Below the pieces are notes generated by a model, which made no database searches, was not told where the DNA came from, and was given only the letters and a program-made list of their open reading frames with translations. A program made the translations under genes and the position numbers. This document shows, piece by piece, positions 15,242 through 23,516 of a stretch of 28,986 nucleotides of DNA (within the stretch, counting starts at the first letter, position 1; each line of letters opens with the position of its first letter). Source of the stretch: CAG-492 sp035388585 (GTDB taxonomy: Bacteria > Bacillota > Clostridia > TANB77 > CAG-508). The DNA lies in NCBI GenBank assembly GCA_035388585.1, contig DAOOQE010000016.1, positions 1 to 28,986 on the forward strand. Direction: 5' to 3'.

Positions 15242-16255
15242 ATGGAAAAAAGTAAAAAAAGAATAGTTACAGGTGATAGACCAACAGGAAAATTACATAT
15301 AGGACATTATTTTGGTTCATTAAAAAATAGAGTTAAATTACAAGATGAATATGAAAGTTTTATTTTGATTGCAGATGTTCAGGCATTAACAGATAACTTT
15401 GACAATCCTGAAAAAGTTAAGAAAAATGTTAGAGAAATTGTAATGGATAATTTATCTGTAGGAATTGATCCAAAAAAATCAACTATTTATTTACAATCAA
15501 TGATACCAGAAGTTGCTGAGTTAACAGTTTATTATTCTAATCTTGTTACAATTGCGAGATTACAAAGAAATCCTACTGTAAAAACAGAAATTGCTCAAAA
15601 AAAGGAATTGTTTGGGGAAAGTGTTACATACGGATTTTTAGGATATCCTGTAAACCAAGCAGCTGATATTACGGCTTTAAGTGGAAACTTAGTTCCTGTT
15701 GGTGAAGATCAATTACCATTGATAGAACAAACAAGAGAAATTGTTAGAAAGTTTAATAGTATTTATGGAGATGTGCTTGTTGAACCAGAAGCAGTATTAA
15801 GTTCTTCACCTAGAATAAAAGGGTTAGATGGAAATGAGAAAATGGGCAAATCTTTAGGAAATGCAATATATCTATCAGATTCAGAAGAAGAAATAAATAA
15901 AAAAGTAATGTCAGCATTAACAGACCCTGGTAGGATAAAAAAAGAAGATCCGGGAAACCCTGATATATGTATGGTGGCATATTATCATAAATTATTTAGT
16001 GAAAATGAATATCAAAATATTTGTGAAGAGTGTAGAAAAGGTACAAGAGGATGTGTTTCATGTAAGAAACAATTAGTTCAAAGTATTATAAAAGAATTGG
16101 CTCCAATTCAAGAAAAACGAAAATATTATGAACAACACCCTGAAGAAGTTGACAAAATAATAATTGATGGAACTAATAAAGCAAGAATTGAAGCGAAAAA
16201 GGTTATGAAAAAAGTTAAAAAGGCTATGAAGTTAGATTATTTTGATGAAATATAA
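15242..16255 (+). CDS. trpS: Tryptophan--tRNA ligase
   Basis: A 337-residue class I aminoacyl-tRNA synthetase that charges tRNA-Trp. The HIGH motif is H19-I-G-H22 in TGKLHIGHYFGSL, and the KMSKS loop is K200-M-G-K-S204. The AIDQ-type tryptophan-pocket region appears as GEDQLPLIEQTREI. Length is normal. Four cysteines at about residues 262-280 (CEECRKGTRGCVSC) form a zinc-finger-like cluster in the C-terminal part, as in some other bacterial TrpRS. The start follows GAGGAGG. No T-box leader is recognisable upstream, although T-boxes often control trpS in Bacillota; the upstream gap holds the 66-bp repeats instead. It sits between rpmA and obgE, which are normally neighbours. Confidence 0.96.
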   Translation: MEKSKKRIVTGDRPTGKLHIGHYFGSLKNRVKLQDEYESFILIADVQALTDNFDNPEKVKKNVREIVMDNLSVGIDPKKSTIYLQSMIPEVAELTVYYSNLVTIARLQRNPTVKTEIAQKKELFGESVTYGFLGYPVNQAADITALSGNLVPVGEDQLPLIEQTREIVRKFNSIYGDVLVEPEAVLSSSPRIKGLDGNEKMGKSLGNAIYLSDSEEEINKKVMSALTDPGRIKKEDPGNPDICMVAYYHKLFSENEYQNICEECRKGTRGCVSCKKQLVQSIIKELAPIQEKRKYYEQHPEEVDKIIIDGTNKARIEAKKVMKKVKKAMKLDYFDEI

Positions 16256-16433
16256 ATTTTCATGTAAAAAAGTTATTATTATCAAAAAGTTTTTAATTTT
16301 TAAAATGATATTTATATAAATAGTAAAAAATTATTTTAAAATATTTTATCTAAAAAAGTTATTTATTGAATAAAATATAAATTTAGAATGAGATTGAAGT
16401 GCCATAATTTAGTAGTTAAAATAAGGAGGAAAT

Positions 16434-17705
16434 ATGTTTACAGACTATGTTAAAATAATAGTAAAATCAGGAGATGGCGGTAATGGTGCTGTTTCTTTCA
16501 GAAGAGAAAAATATGTAGCAGCCGGTGGTCCTGATGGTGGAGATGGTGGAAAAGGTGGAGATGTATACTTTACAGTTGATCCAGATGCAAATACATTGAT
16601 AAACTTTAGATATATGAAAAAATATAAAGCAGAAGATGGAAAAAAAGGCGAAGGAAATCACAGATATGGTAAAAGTGCAGATGATCTTTATATAAAAGTA
16701 CCACTAGGTACTATTATTAAAGATGCAGAAACTGGTTCAGTAATTGCAGATTTATCTGAAAAAGGACAAACTGAAAAAATATTTCCAGGAGGTAGAGGAG
16801 GAAAAGGTAATTCACATTTTGCTACTTCTACAAGACAAGCTCCAAGATTTTCACAAGATGGAGAAAAAGGAATAGAAAAAGAACTTATTTTAGAACTAAA
16901 ATTATTAGCTGATGTAGGATTAATTGGATTTCCTAATGTTGGTAAATCAACATTCTTATCTGTTGTTACATCTGCAACACCTAAAATAGCAGATTATCAT
17001 TTTACTACACTTGAACCAAATTTAGGAGTTGTAAGAAGTGAATATGGTGATAGTTTTGTAATTGCTGATATACCAGGAATTATAGAAGGTGCCAGTGAGG
17101 GTACAGGTTTAGGTATACAATTTTTAAGACATATAGAAAGAACAAGATTATTACTACATTTTATAGATGTTTCTGGAAGTGAAGGAAGAGAGCCAGTACA
17201 AGATTTTAAAACTATAAATGAAGAATTGAAAAATTATAGCGAAAAATTAAGTAAAAGAAAACAAATAATAGTTGCAAATAAAATTGATAGTATGCAAGAT
17301 GAAAAACTTTTAAAGGATTTAGAAAAAGTTGCAAAGAAAAATAAAATGGAGATATTTAAGATTTCAGCAGCAACAGGTGAAGGTATTAGTGAATTAATAA
17401 AACATGTATCTGATGTATTAAAACAATTACCAAAAGAGGATTTAATAGAAATTCAAGATAAAAAAGTATATACATTAGATGAGAGTGATAATTATACTAT
17501 AACTAAAGAAGATGATATGTGGTTATTAGATGGACCAGCTATACAAAAAATAATGAGAAGAGTAAATTTAGATGATAATGAATCAATGCATTATTTCCAA
17601 AAATGTTTCAAACAATTAGGTGTTAATGAAAAATTAAAACAAGCAGGAGTACAAGAAGGAGATACTGTTAAGGTTGTTGATTGGGAATTAGAATGGTATG
17701 ATTAA
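16434..17705 (+). CDS. obgE: GTPase Obg (CgtA)
   Basis: A 423-residue Obg GTPase, an essential factor in late 50S assembly and stress responses. The glycine-rich Obg fold covers residues 1-158 (KSGDGGNGAVSFRREK, GGPDGGDGGKGGDV, PGGRGGKGN). The GTPase domain has G1 GFPNVGKS (165-172), G3 DIPG (212-215) and G4 NKID. A C-terminal OCT domain of about 80 residues follows. All motifs are intact and length is normal. The start follows AAGGAGG. In most Bacillota obg follows rplU-prp-rpmA directly; here trpS and the 66-bp repeats separate them. The 178-base gap before it shows no terminator, so it may be cotranscribed with trpS. Confidence 0.97.
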   Translation: MFTDYVKIIVKSGDGGNGAVSFRREKYVAAGGPDGGDGGKGGDVYFTVDPDANTLINFRYMKKYKAEDGKKGEGNHRYGKSADDLYIKVPLGTIIKDAETGSVIADLSEKGQTEKIFPGGRGGKGNSHFATSTRQAPRFSQDGEKGIEKELILELKLLADVGLIGFPNVGKSTFLSVVTSATPKIADYHFTTLEPNLGVVRSEYGDSFVIADIPGIIEGASEGTGLGIQFLRHIERTRLLLHFIDVSGSEGREPVQDFKTINEELKNYSEKLSKRKQIIVANKIDSMQDEKLLKDLEKVAKKNKMEIFKISAATGEGISELIKHVSDVLKQLPKEDLIEIQDKKVYTLDESDNYTITKEDDMWLLDGPAIQKIMRRVNLDDNESMHYFQKCFKQLGVNEKLKQAGVQEGDTVKVVDWELEWYD

Positions 17706-17781
17706 AACTATCTAATAATCAAAAAAAAATTATATATAGTAAATGCAACTCTGTAAGTTAATACAGCGGTATAATTAATTA

Positions 17782-17812
17782 AAAAGTCAAACTTTTGTTT
17801 GACTTTTTTTTG
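17782..17812 (+). terminator. Terminator of obgE
   Basis: AAAAGTCAAA (17782-17791) and TTTGACTTTT (17798-17807) form a 10-bp stem with a 6-base loop and a run of T. The stem overlaps the lexA promoter region. Confidence 0.85.
17787..17802 (+). promoter_or_regulatory. Candidate LexA operator (diverged SOS box)
   Basis: The palindrome TCAAACTTTTGTTTGA has the layout of the Gram-positive SOS box (GAAC-N4-GTTC), with G changed to A and C to T symmetrically. It overlaps the -35 of the lexA promoter, as expected for autoregulation. It is also the core of the obgE terminator stem, which may alone explain the palindrome. Confidence 0.4.
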
Positions 17813-17827
17813 TTTATATGATATCAT
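17799..17827 (+). promoter_or_regulatory. lexA promoter
   Basis: TTGACT (17799-17804) and TATCAT (17822-17827) are 17 bp apart. The -35 lies in the 3' arm of the obgE terminator. Confidence 0.5.
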
Positions 17828-17862
17828 TTTATTAGATTATTATTAAGGGGGAATCACATATT

Positions 17863-18519
17863 ATGAGTAATAAAGATTTTTCGGATTTAGGAAAAAGAGA
17901 AAAAGCAATATTAAAATATATAGAAAAACAAATAATAGCAAATAGTTATCCACCATCAGTTAGAGAAATTGGAAAAGCCATAGGATTAAGTTCAACAGCG
18001 ACAGTACATGGTTATATAGAAAAACTAGAAAAAAAAGGATATATAAAAAAGGAAACACAAAAAGGTAGAACTCTTAAACTTATTAAGGGAATACTTGGAA
18101 ATAATAAAAAAATAGAAGACAATAATAGTAGTACCACAAAAAAAATGGTAGAAGTTCCAATAATGGGGGAAATTACAGCTGGTACTCCAATTCTTGCAGT
18201 AGAAAATATAATAGATACTTTCCCTGTGGCATCTGATTTTGTAGGCAATAATGAATGTTTTATGCTTATAGTTAAGGGTGAGAGTATGATAGAAGCTGGA
18301 ATTTTTGACGGAGATTATATATTGGTTAAAAAACAAAATACAGCTAATAATGGAGATATAGTTGTTGCATTAATAGATGATGAGGCAACAGTTAAAACAT
18401 TTTATAAAGAAAAAGAGAATATAAGATTACAACCAGAAAATAAAATTATGGAACCATTAATAATATCGAATTGTATTATACTGGGGAAAGTTACAGGAGT
18501 ATTCAGAAAAATAAAATAA
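17863..18519 (+). CDS. lexA: SOS repressor LexA
   Basis: A 218-residue LexA. The N-terminal winged helix-turn-helix (about 8-72, KREKAILKYI, PPSVREIGKAIGLSSTATVH) binds SOS boxes. The C-terminal S24-type domain self-cleaves when RecA is active: cleavage site A106-G107 in GEITAGTPI, nucleophile S141 in KGESMIEAG, general base K178 in EATVKTF. All key residues are present, so it should be a functional, cleavable repressor. Length is slightly above the usual 205 because of a polar linker (about 78-95). The start follows AAGGGGG. A promoter and SOS-like palindrome lie upstream. The next gene starts within 50 bases and may be cotranscribed. Confidence 0.96.
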   Translation: MSNKDFSDLGKREKAILKYIEKQIIANSYPPSVREIGKAIGLSSTATVHGYIEKLEKKGYIKKETQKGRTLKLIKGILGNNKKIEDNNSSTTKKMVEVPIMGEITAGTPILAVENIIDTFPVASDFVGNNECFMLIVKGESMIEAGIFDGDYILVKKQNTANNGDIVVALIDDEATVKTFYKEKENIRLQPENKIMEPLIISNCIILGKVTGVFRKIK

Positions 18520-18567
18520 TTATAAATTTAAATTAGGATGTATAATAGAAATGAGGATAAAGTAGTT

Positions 18568-19068
18568 ATGGATAGAACGAGAACTTTATTTAAATATGTT
18601 TTATGGGTGATTATAGTATATATGGTTTCAAATCTTATGATTTGGGCTTTGTTGAGGGTGTCATATAAGGAAATTAAGAATTATAGTATAGATGTGAATA
18701 GCGCTAAAATCACTATACTAGAAACAAAATCAACTTCAAGAAATTGTTATATAAAAGGGAAAATAAATAATATTTCAGATTTGAATGTAAAAAACAAATA
18801 TATTAAAATTGATTTGTTTTCAAAAAGAGATGTATTATTAGGTACAAAATATATTAAAATAGAAAATATGGAACCATATGATATTTACGAGTTTCAGATC
18901 GATTTTCAAATAGGTAATGTAGAAAAATTTAAAATATCTCAAACAGAAACAATTAATATTGATGATACAAAAATAACTGACTTAATAATTAATTCAATTC
19001 CAAAAACAGTTAACGAAATAATTAATATACCACCTGTGGATAATAAATTATCTTATCCAACAAATTAA
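18568..19068 (+). CDS. Membrane-anchored protein with an FxLYD-like domain
   Basis: A 166-residue protein of no firmly known family. One membrane segment near the N-terminus (TLFKYVLWVIIVYMVSNLMIWALL) is followed by a domain of about 125 residues predicted outside the cell. Its pattern, GKINNISDLNVKNKYIKIDL then FSKRDVLLGTKYIKIENMEP, resembles the FxLYD beta-sandwich found in lipoproteins and surface proteins of Bacillota. The frame also opens at ATG 18538, but the AGG there touches the start codon. ATG 18568 has GAGG 11 bases upstream and gives a normal membrane anchor, so I prefer it. It follows lexA closely and ends with a terminator. Nothing ties it to SOS function. Confidence 0.7.
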   Translation: MDRTRTLFKYVLWVIIVYMVSNLMIWALLRVSYKEIKNYSIDVNSAKITILETKSTSRNCYIKGKINNISDLNVKNKYIKIDLFSKRDVLLGTKYIKIENMEPYDIYEFQIDFQIGNVEKFKISQTETINIDDTKITDLIINSIPKTVNEIINIPPVDNKLSYPTN

Positions 19069-19146
19069 AAAAATGAATATGAAATAATAGAAATCTCTAA
19101 AATAAATTTTAGAATAATTAAAAATCATGAATACAAACTAAAAAAT

Positions 19147-19184
19147 GTTCTATAATATATAAAGTATATTGTAGAACTTTTTAT
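19147..19184 (+). terminator. Terminator after the lexA-membrane protein unit
   Basis: GTTCTATAATATA (19147-19159) and TATATTGTAGAAC (19165-19177) form a 13-bp stem with one wobble and a 5-base loop, followed by TTTTTAT. Confidence 0.82.
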
Positions 19185-19193
19185 GTAAAAGGT

Positions 19194-19222
19194 TTGCTAT
19201 TTAAAGTGAACTGTAATATAAT
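19194..19222 (+). promoter_or_regulatory. mreB promoter
   Basis: TTGCTA (19194-19199) and TATAAT (19217-19222) are 17 bp apart, just after the preceding terminator. The leader is about 37 bases and has the ribosome binding site AAAGGAAG. Confidence 0.62.
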
Positions 19223-19265
19223 CTTATCATAAACTAGCATATACAAAGCGAAAGGAAGATGCAAA

Positions 19266-20282
19266 ATGTTCAATTTAGGACAAGATATTGGAATTGACTT
19301 AGGAACAGCAACAGTGATTGCGTATGTTAAAGGTAAAGGAATTGTATTAAGAGAACCATCGGTTGTAGCAGTTGATAATAATACTGGAGAAGTACTTGCT
19401 GTTGGTAAAGAGGCAAGAAAAATGCTTGGAAGAACACCAGGTAATATTGTTGCTACAAGGCCATTACGTGATGGAGTTATTTCGAATTATACAGTTACTG
19501 AGAAAATGCTAAAATGTTTTATTAATAAAGTATGTGGAAAATTTATATTTGCACCAAGAATAATGATATGTATTCCATCACAAGTAACTGAGGTAGAAAA
19601 AAGGGCAGTTATTGATGCAGCTACACAGGCAGGAGCAAGAAAAGTATATTTAATTGAAGAACCAATAGCAGCAGCAATAGGAGCTGGAATAGATATTTCA
19701 AAACCTTGTGGAAATATGGTTGTTGATATTGGTGGAGGAACAACAGATATTGCAGTAATATCACTAGGTGGTTCTGTAGTAAGTACATCTTTAAAAATAG
19801 CAGGGGATAAATTTGATGAATATATATCAAAATATATAAAAAGAAAATATAATATTATTATTGGTGAAAGAACTGCGGAAGATTTAAAAGTAAACATTGG
19901 ATGTGTATATCCAAAAATACAGGATTTGGATATGGAAATACGAGGACGCAATTTAGTAGATGGCCTTCCTAAAACTGTAATAATACATTCAAGTGAGATA
20001 ATGGAAGCATTGATGGAACCGGCTTTAATGATCGTAGATGCTGTTCATTCAGTATTAGAGCGAACACCACCAGAGCTTGCCGCAGATATAAGTGATAGAG
20101 GTATTTATATGACAGGCGGTGGGTGTTTGATAGATGGATTAGATAAACTAATTCAGAATAGAACAGGAATAAATGTAATGCTTGCACAAGATAGTGTTTC
20201 ATGTGTTGCATTGGGAACAGGAAAAGCATTAGATAATTTAGATGTATTAGATGGTAGCAAAAAAATAATGAAAATAAGGTAA
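19266..20282 (+). CDS. mreB: MreB/Mbl-family actin-like cell-shape protein
   Basis: A 338-residue bacterial actin. Phosphate-1 motif GIDLGTATVIAYVKGKGIV is at residues 9-27; phosphate-2 VVDIGGGTTDIAVIS is near 150-165; the adenosine motif TGGGCLIDGLDKLI is near 280. MreB filaments under the membrane guide the peptidoglycan elongation machinery. The block EEPIAAAIGAG is intact and length is normal. It lacks mreC and mreD, which normally follow mreB. Monocistronic copies in Bacillota are often Mbl or MreBH paralogues, so the exact paralogue is uncertain. It has its own promoter, and an acyl-CoA synthetase gene begins 92 bases downstream without an obvious terminator between them. Confidence 0.92.
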   Translation: MFNLGQDIGIDLGTATVIAYVKGKGIVLREPSVVAVDNNTGEVLAVGKEARKMLGRTPGNIVATRPLRDGVISNYTVTEKMLKCFINKVCGKFIFAPRIMICIPSQVTEVEKRAVIDAATQAGARKVYLIEEPIAAAIGAGIDISKPCGNMVVDIGGGTTDIAVISLGGSVVSTSLKIAGDKFDEYISKYIKRKYNIIIGERTAEDLKVNIGCVYPKIQDLDMEIRGRNLVDGLPKTVIIHSSEIMEALMEPALMIVDAVHSVLERTPPELAADISDRGIYMTGGGCLIDGLDKLIQNRTGINVMLAQDSVSCVALGTGKALDNLDVLDGSKKIMKIR

Positions 20283-20374
20283 ATATAAATAAAAAAATCT
20301 ATTAAAAATTTAAAATAAAGTAATATAAATAATTTAAATTTATTAAAATACGAGAAAATATACGGAGGTAAAAT

Positions 20375-22243
20375 ATGAGAATATTACCAGAATTTAAAAT
20401 TCCAGATTTCAAATTTCCAAAATTTAAAATGAAAGGTTTTTCAAATTTAGAGGATGTAAATTATGAAGAATTAAAAAAACAAGGAGAAGATAAATCAAAA
20501 AAAGATAGTAAAGATTATACTCCAACAGAATATAAAACGATTAAAGAAGTATTTGATAAATCCACAATGCTAAATTTAGAAAAAACATTTATTTTGGAAA
20601 AGTTTAATCCAAAAGAGTCATTTAAAGAATTAACTTATAGAGAATTTAGAAGTGATGTAATTGCATTTGGAACTGCTATTACAGAGTTTTTAAAAATAAA
20701 AGATAAAAAAATAATAATCATAGGAGAAAACACATATCATTGGTATGTATCATATATGTCTTTACTTTGTGGAGCTGGACTTGCAGTCCCAGTAGATAAA
20801 GAATTACCAGAAAATGAAATTGAAAATATAGTAAATAGAACTAATGCAACAGTAATAATATATTCAAAAAAGAAAAAAGAATCAATAGATAAATTGAAAT
20901 CAAAATTTACAAATGTAAAATATTTTATACAAATGAATTCAAATGATGAGTTGAATGGTAAAGATATTGGTTTAAGTTATTTAATAAAAAAGGGAAATGA
21001 ACTTATAAATTCAGGAAAAAATTCTTTTATGGATATTGAAATAGATCCGGAAGAGTTTAAAGTATTACTATTTACATCAGGAACAACCTCTAATTCAAAA
21101 GGTGTAATGTTGTGCAATAGAAATTTAGCAGAAAATATAAATGCAATATCTGCATATGTTAAATTATATCCAGAAGATAGATTACTATCAATATTACCAT
21201 TACATCATACATATGAATCAACTGTTGGATTTTTATTACCAATGGCCTGTGGATGTTCAATTAGTGTGTGCCAAGGTCTTAAATATATTGTTCCAGATTT
21301 ACAAGAGACAAAACCAACAGCAATTTTAACTGTTCCATTATTAGTAGAAAATGTTTATAAAAAAATAAATGATAATATTAAGAAAAGTAAAAAAGAAAAT
21401 GTTGTGAATTCTGTAATTCATCTAACAAATGCTTTGAAAACAGTTGGTATAGATGTAAAAAGAAAAGCATTTAAAGAAATATACGAGAGCTTAGGTGGAA
21501 GATTAAGGATAATTGTAACAGCAGCAGCACCAATTGAAAAAAATATTTGCAAATGGTTCGAAGACATTGGTTTGACTTTTCTACAAGGATATGGACTTAC
21601 AGAAACAGCGCCAATTGCAGCATTAACACCAGAATACAAAACCAAAGTGGGTTCTACAGGTAAACCAGTAATATGTGCAGATATAAAAATACATAATCCA
21701 AATGAAAAAGGTGAAGGAGAAATTCTAATTAAAAGTCAAACCTTAATGTTAGGATATTATGAAGATGAACAAGCTACAAAAGAAGTAATAAAAGATGGAT
21801 ATTTTCATTCAGGAGATATTGGGTATATGGATGACGATGGATATTTATATATTACAGGAAGATGTAAAAATGTAATAGTAACTCAAAATGGAAAAAATAT
21901 TTATCCAGAAGAAATAGAATTGCTGTTAAGTAAAATTTCTGAAATTAAAGAATGTATGGTATATGGAAAACCAGATAATGAAAAAAAGAATAATAAGGAA
22001 TTAATTATTTCCGTAAAGGTTATTCCTAATTATGATGAAATAAATTTAAACAAAGATAAGAATGCAACAGAAGAGGAAGTATACAATATTATTTGGAGCA
22101 AAATTAAAGAAGTTAATAAAACACTTACATCTTATAAGGCAATTAAGCATTTAGAAATAAAGAAGGACGATTTTATAAAAACAACAACTATGAAGATAAA
22201 AAGACAAGAAGAAATTAAAAAAGATCAAGCGAAAAATAATTAA
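20375..22243 (+). CDS. Long-chain acyl-CoA synthetase-like AMP-binding enzyme
   Basis: A 622-residue member of the ANL (adenylate-forming) superfamily, closest to long-chain fatty-acid--CoA ligases. The P-loop is LLFTSGTTSNSKGVM (near 230-245). The A5 motif is QGYGLTETAPI, A7 is HSGDIGYMDDDGYLYITGR and A8 is NGKNIYPEEIE. The C-terminal lysine region is present (IKTTTMKIKR). It would activate a fatty or related acid to an acyl-adenylate and then a thioester; the acid is unknown. The first 25 residues are unusual, with alternating Phe and Lys/Pro (PEFKIPDFKFPKFKMKGF), possibly a membrane-associating lead. No membrane helix is evident. The start follows CGGAGG. Confidence 0.9.
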   Translation: MRILPEFKIPDFKFPKFKMKGFSNLEDVNYEELKKQGEDKSKKDSKDYTPTEYKTIKEVFDKSTMLNLEKTFILEKFNPKESFKELTYREFRSDVIAFGTAITEFLKIKDKKIIIIGENTYHWYVSYMSLLCGAGLAVPVDKELPENEIENIVNRTNATVIIYSKKKKESIDKLKSKFTNVKYFIQMNSNDELNGKDIGLSYLIKKGNELINSGKNSFMDIEIDPEEFKVLLFTSGTTSNSKGVMLCNRNLAENINAISAYVKLYPEDRLLSILPLHHTYESTVGFLLPMACGCSISVCQGLKYIVPDLQETKPTAILTVPLLVENVYKKINDNIKKSKKENVVNSVIHLTNALKTVGIDVKRKAFKEIYESLGGRLRIIVTAAAPIEKNICKWFEDIGLTFLQGYGLTETAPIAALTPEYKTKVGSTGKPVICADIKIHNPNEKGEGEILIKSQTLMLGYYEDEQATKEVIKDGYFHSGDIGYMDDDGYLYITGRCKNVIVTQNGKNIYPEEIELLLSKISEIKECMVYGKPDNEKKNNKELIISVKVIPNYDEINLNKDKNATEEEVYNIIWSKIKEVNKTLTSYKAIKHLEIKKDDFIKTTTMKIKRQEEIKKDQAKNN

Positions 22244-22335
22244 AATTATGTATAGCAAGACAAAATTGCTTACGGAAGTAACAAAATTGTAACATTTCTG
22301 TAATAGAAACGATATATTATTTTTAACTATTACTA

Positions 22336-22364
22336 TTGTAGTTTTTTGTAGAACAATGTATAAT
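22336..22364 (+). promoter_or_regulatory. Promoter of the unknown gene at 22410
   Basis: TTGTAG (22336-22341) and TATAAT (22359-22364) are 17 bp apart. An upstream in-frame ATG at 22356 lies inside this promoter, so it cannot be the translation start of its transcript. Confidence 0.65.
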
Positions 22365-22409
22365 AAAATTATCGAATATAATATACTGAGGATAAAGGAG
22401 GTATTTACA

Positions 22410-23273
22410 ATGTCTAAATCTGGCATGGTAAATGTTAAAATGGTAATAACAGAAGAAAAAATTCTGGCAAATATAGAAAAGGTTCAAAAAATGATAAATC
22501 CTAATAGTAAGAAGCAAATTGTAGAATTAGAAGAAGATCCTTACTTTAAAGATTTAATAGAATCAATAAAAACCTATTTAGCGGAATATCCGGAAAAAGA
22601 TAATTTCCCTAAGGAAGTATATGATGCTACATTTGAATTAATAGAATATGCAACATCTCAATTTGAAGATAATACTAAAAAAATTGAAGATCTTATTAGA
22701 CAAAGAGAAAAAAATATCTCTTTAGCATCTAATTTAAGAGATTTATTAGCTTGTGTTGAAATTAAATCATCAGATTGGAAAAAAAGAGTTCATGAGGCAT
22801 CATCCGAATATTCAGATGAAATTATAGATACATTAGGATTAATAGGAAGAGCAAAAACAAATACATCATTAAATTATTTAGAATCTTTAAAACTTATTAA
22901 TGCAAAAATTGCTAATCTAGAATCAAATTTTCATATAGAAATAGATATGGAAAGAATTGAAGATATCTCAAAAGCATTAAGTTATATAGGAATAGAAATA
23001 GCTGATGTATTAAGAGATATACCAGTTCCAGAGGCAGTTGAAGAAGTAATGGCAATAGAAGAAGAGCAAAGCGATATGCAATATTCAGCAATTGAAGAAA
23101 TGGAAGATTTGGCAGATTCTACATATATGGATGAAACAAGAATAGAAGTTAAACCAACATTGTGGGAAAGAATTAAAAATATGAAATTAATTAGATCAAT
23201 ACGTTATGTTATGAAAATAAAAGTAGTATTAGAATTCCCAGCGCTTCCAGAAGGTAATTCACAACAACAATGA
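22410..23273 (+). CDS. Protein of unknown function, 287 residues, mostly helical
   Basis: I do not recognise this family. The start is MSKSGMVNVKMVITEEKILA, chosen because AAGGAGG lies 7 bases upstream and the promoter excludes the earlier in-frame ATG. It has no signal peptide or membrane segment. Residues about 15-205 look helical and charged, possibly a helical bundle (DNTKKIEDLIRQREKNISLA, SLNYLESLKLINAKIANLES). An acidic stretch at about 210-245 (EAVEEVMAIEEEQ) leads to a basic C-terminal segment (LWERIKNMKLIRSIRYVMK) that could bind membrane or nucleic acid. It ends GNSQQQ, and these codons with the stop are repeated downstream. It lies between the acyl-CoA synthetase and the tRNAs with its own promoter and hairpin. 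Confidence 0.8.
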   Translation: MSKSGMVNVKMVITEEKILANIEKVQKMINPNSKKQIVELEEDPYFKDLIESIKTYLAEYPEKDNFPKEVYDATFELIEYATSQFEDNTKKIEDLIRQREKNISLASNLRDLLACVEIKSSDWKKRVHEASSEYSDEIIDTLGLIGRAKTNTSLNYLESLKLINAKIANLESNFHIEIDMERIEDISKALSYIGIEIADVLRDIPVPEAVEEVMAIEEEQSDMQYSAIEEMEDLADSTYMDETRIEVKPTLWERIKNMKLIRSIRYVMKIKVVLEFPALPEGNSQQQ

Positions 23274-23397
23274 AATAGAATAAATTAATGTAATTCACAA
23301 CAACAATAAAATAGAATAAATTAAAGTAATTCACAACAACAATAAAATAAAAAAATTAATGCAATTCACAACAATAATAAATTAGTAATAAAATTTG
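23255..23397 (+). repeat. 36-bp tandem repeat containing the tail of the 22410 gene
   Basis: Units start at 23255, 23291, 23327 and 23362 (periods 36, 36, 35). The unit begins TAATTCACAACAACAATRAA and continues AATAGAATAAATTAATG. The first unit includes the last codons of the gene (NSQQQ and TGA). The next copy keeps frame and reads NSQQQ then TAA. The last unit is degenerate. Confidence 0.92.
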
Positions 23398-23440
23398 TAT
23401 TAAGGTGGAATTTACTTTTCACCTTAATATAATTTAATAT
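23398..23440 (+). terminator. Terminator-like hairpin after the repeats
   Basis: TATTAAGGTG (23398-23407) and CACCTTAATA (23420-23429) form a perfect 10-bp stem with a 12-base loop. The tail TAATTTAATATTATTTT is only moderately T-rich. Confidence 0.6.
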
Positions 23441-23466
23441 TATTTTAAAAAATTAATAAATTTGTA

Positions 23467-23495
23467 TTGACAGAATTTAAAAAATAAGTTATACT
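23467..23495 (+). promoter_or_regulatory. Promoter of the tRNA pair
   Basis: Consensus TTGACA (23467-23472) and TATACT (23490-23495) are 17 bp apart, ending 21 bases before the first tRNA. Confidence 0.8.
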
Positions 23496-23516
23496 TACTA
23501 TTGTCGTAACAAACAC

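Noticed and set aside
19487..19951. 154-codon - strand frame inside mreB
   Set aside because: It is antisense to conserved MreB motifs with biased composition; no expression signals.
22244..22320. Terminator after the acyl-CoA synthetase gene
   Set aside because: TTACGGAA and TTTCTGTAA can pair, but the loop is long and no T run follows.
22356..22409. Upstream in-frame ATG giving 18 extra residues to the unknown 287-residue protein
   Set aside because: It overlaps the TATAAT at 22359-22364 and has no ribosome binding site; ATG 22410 has AAGGAGG.
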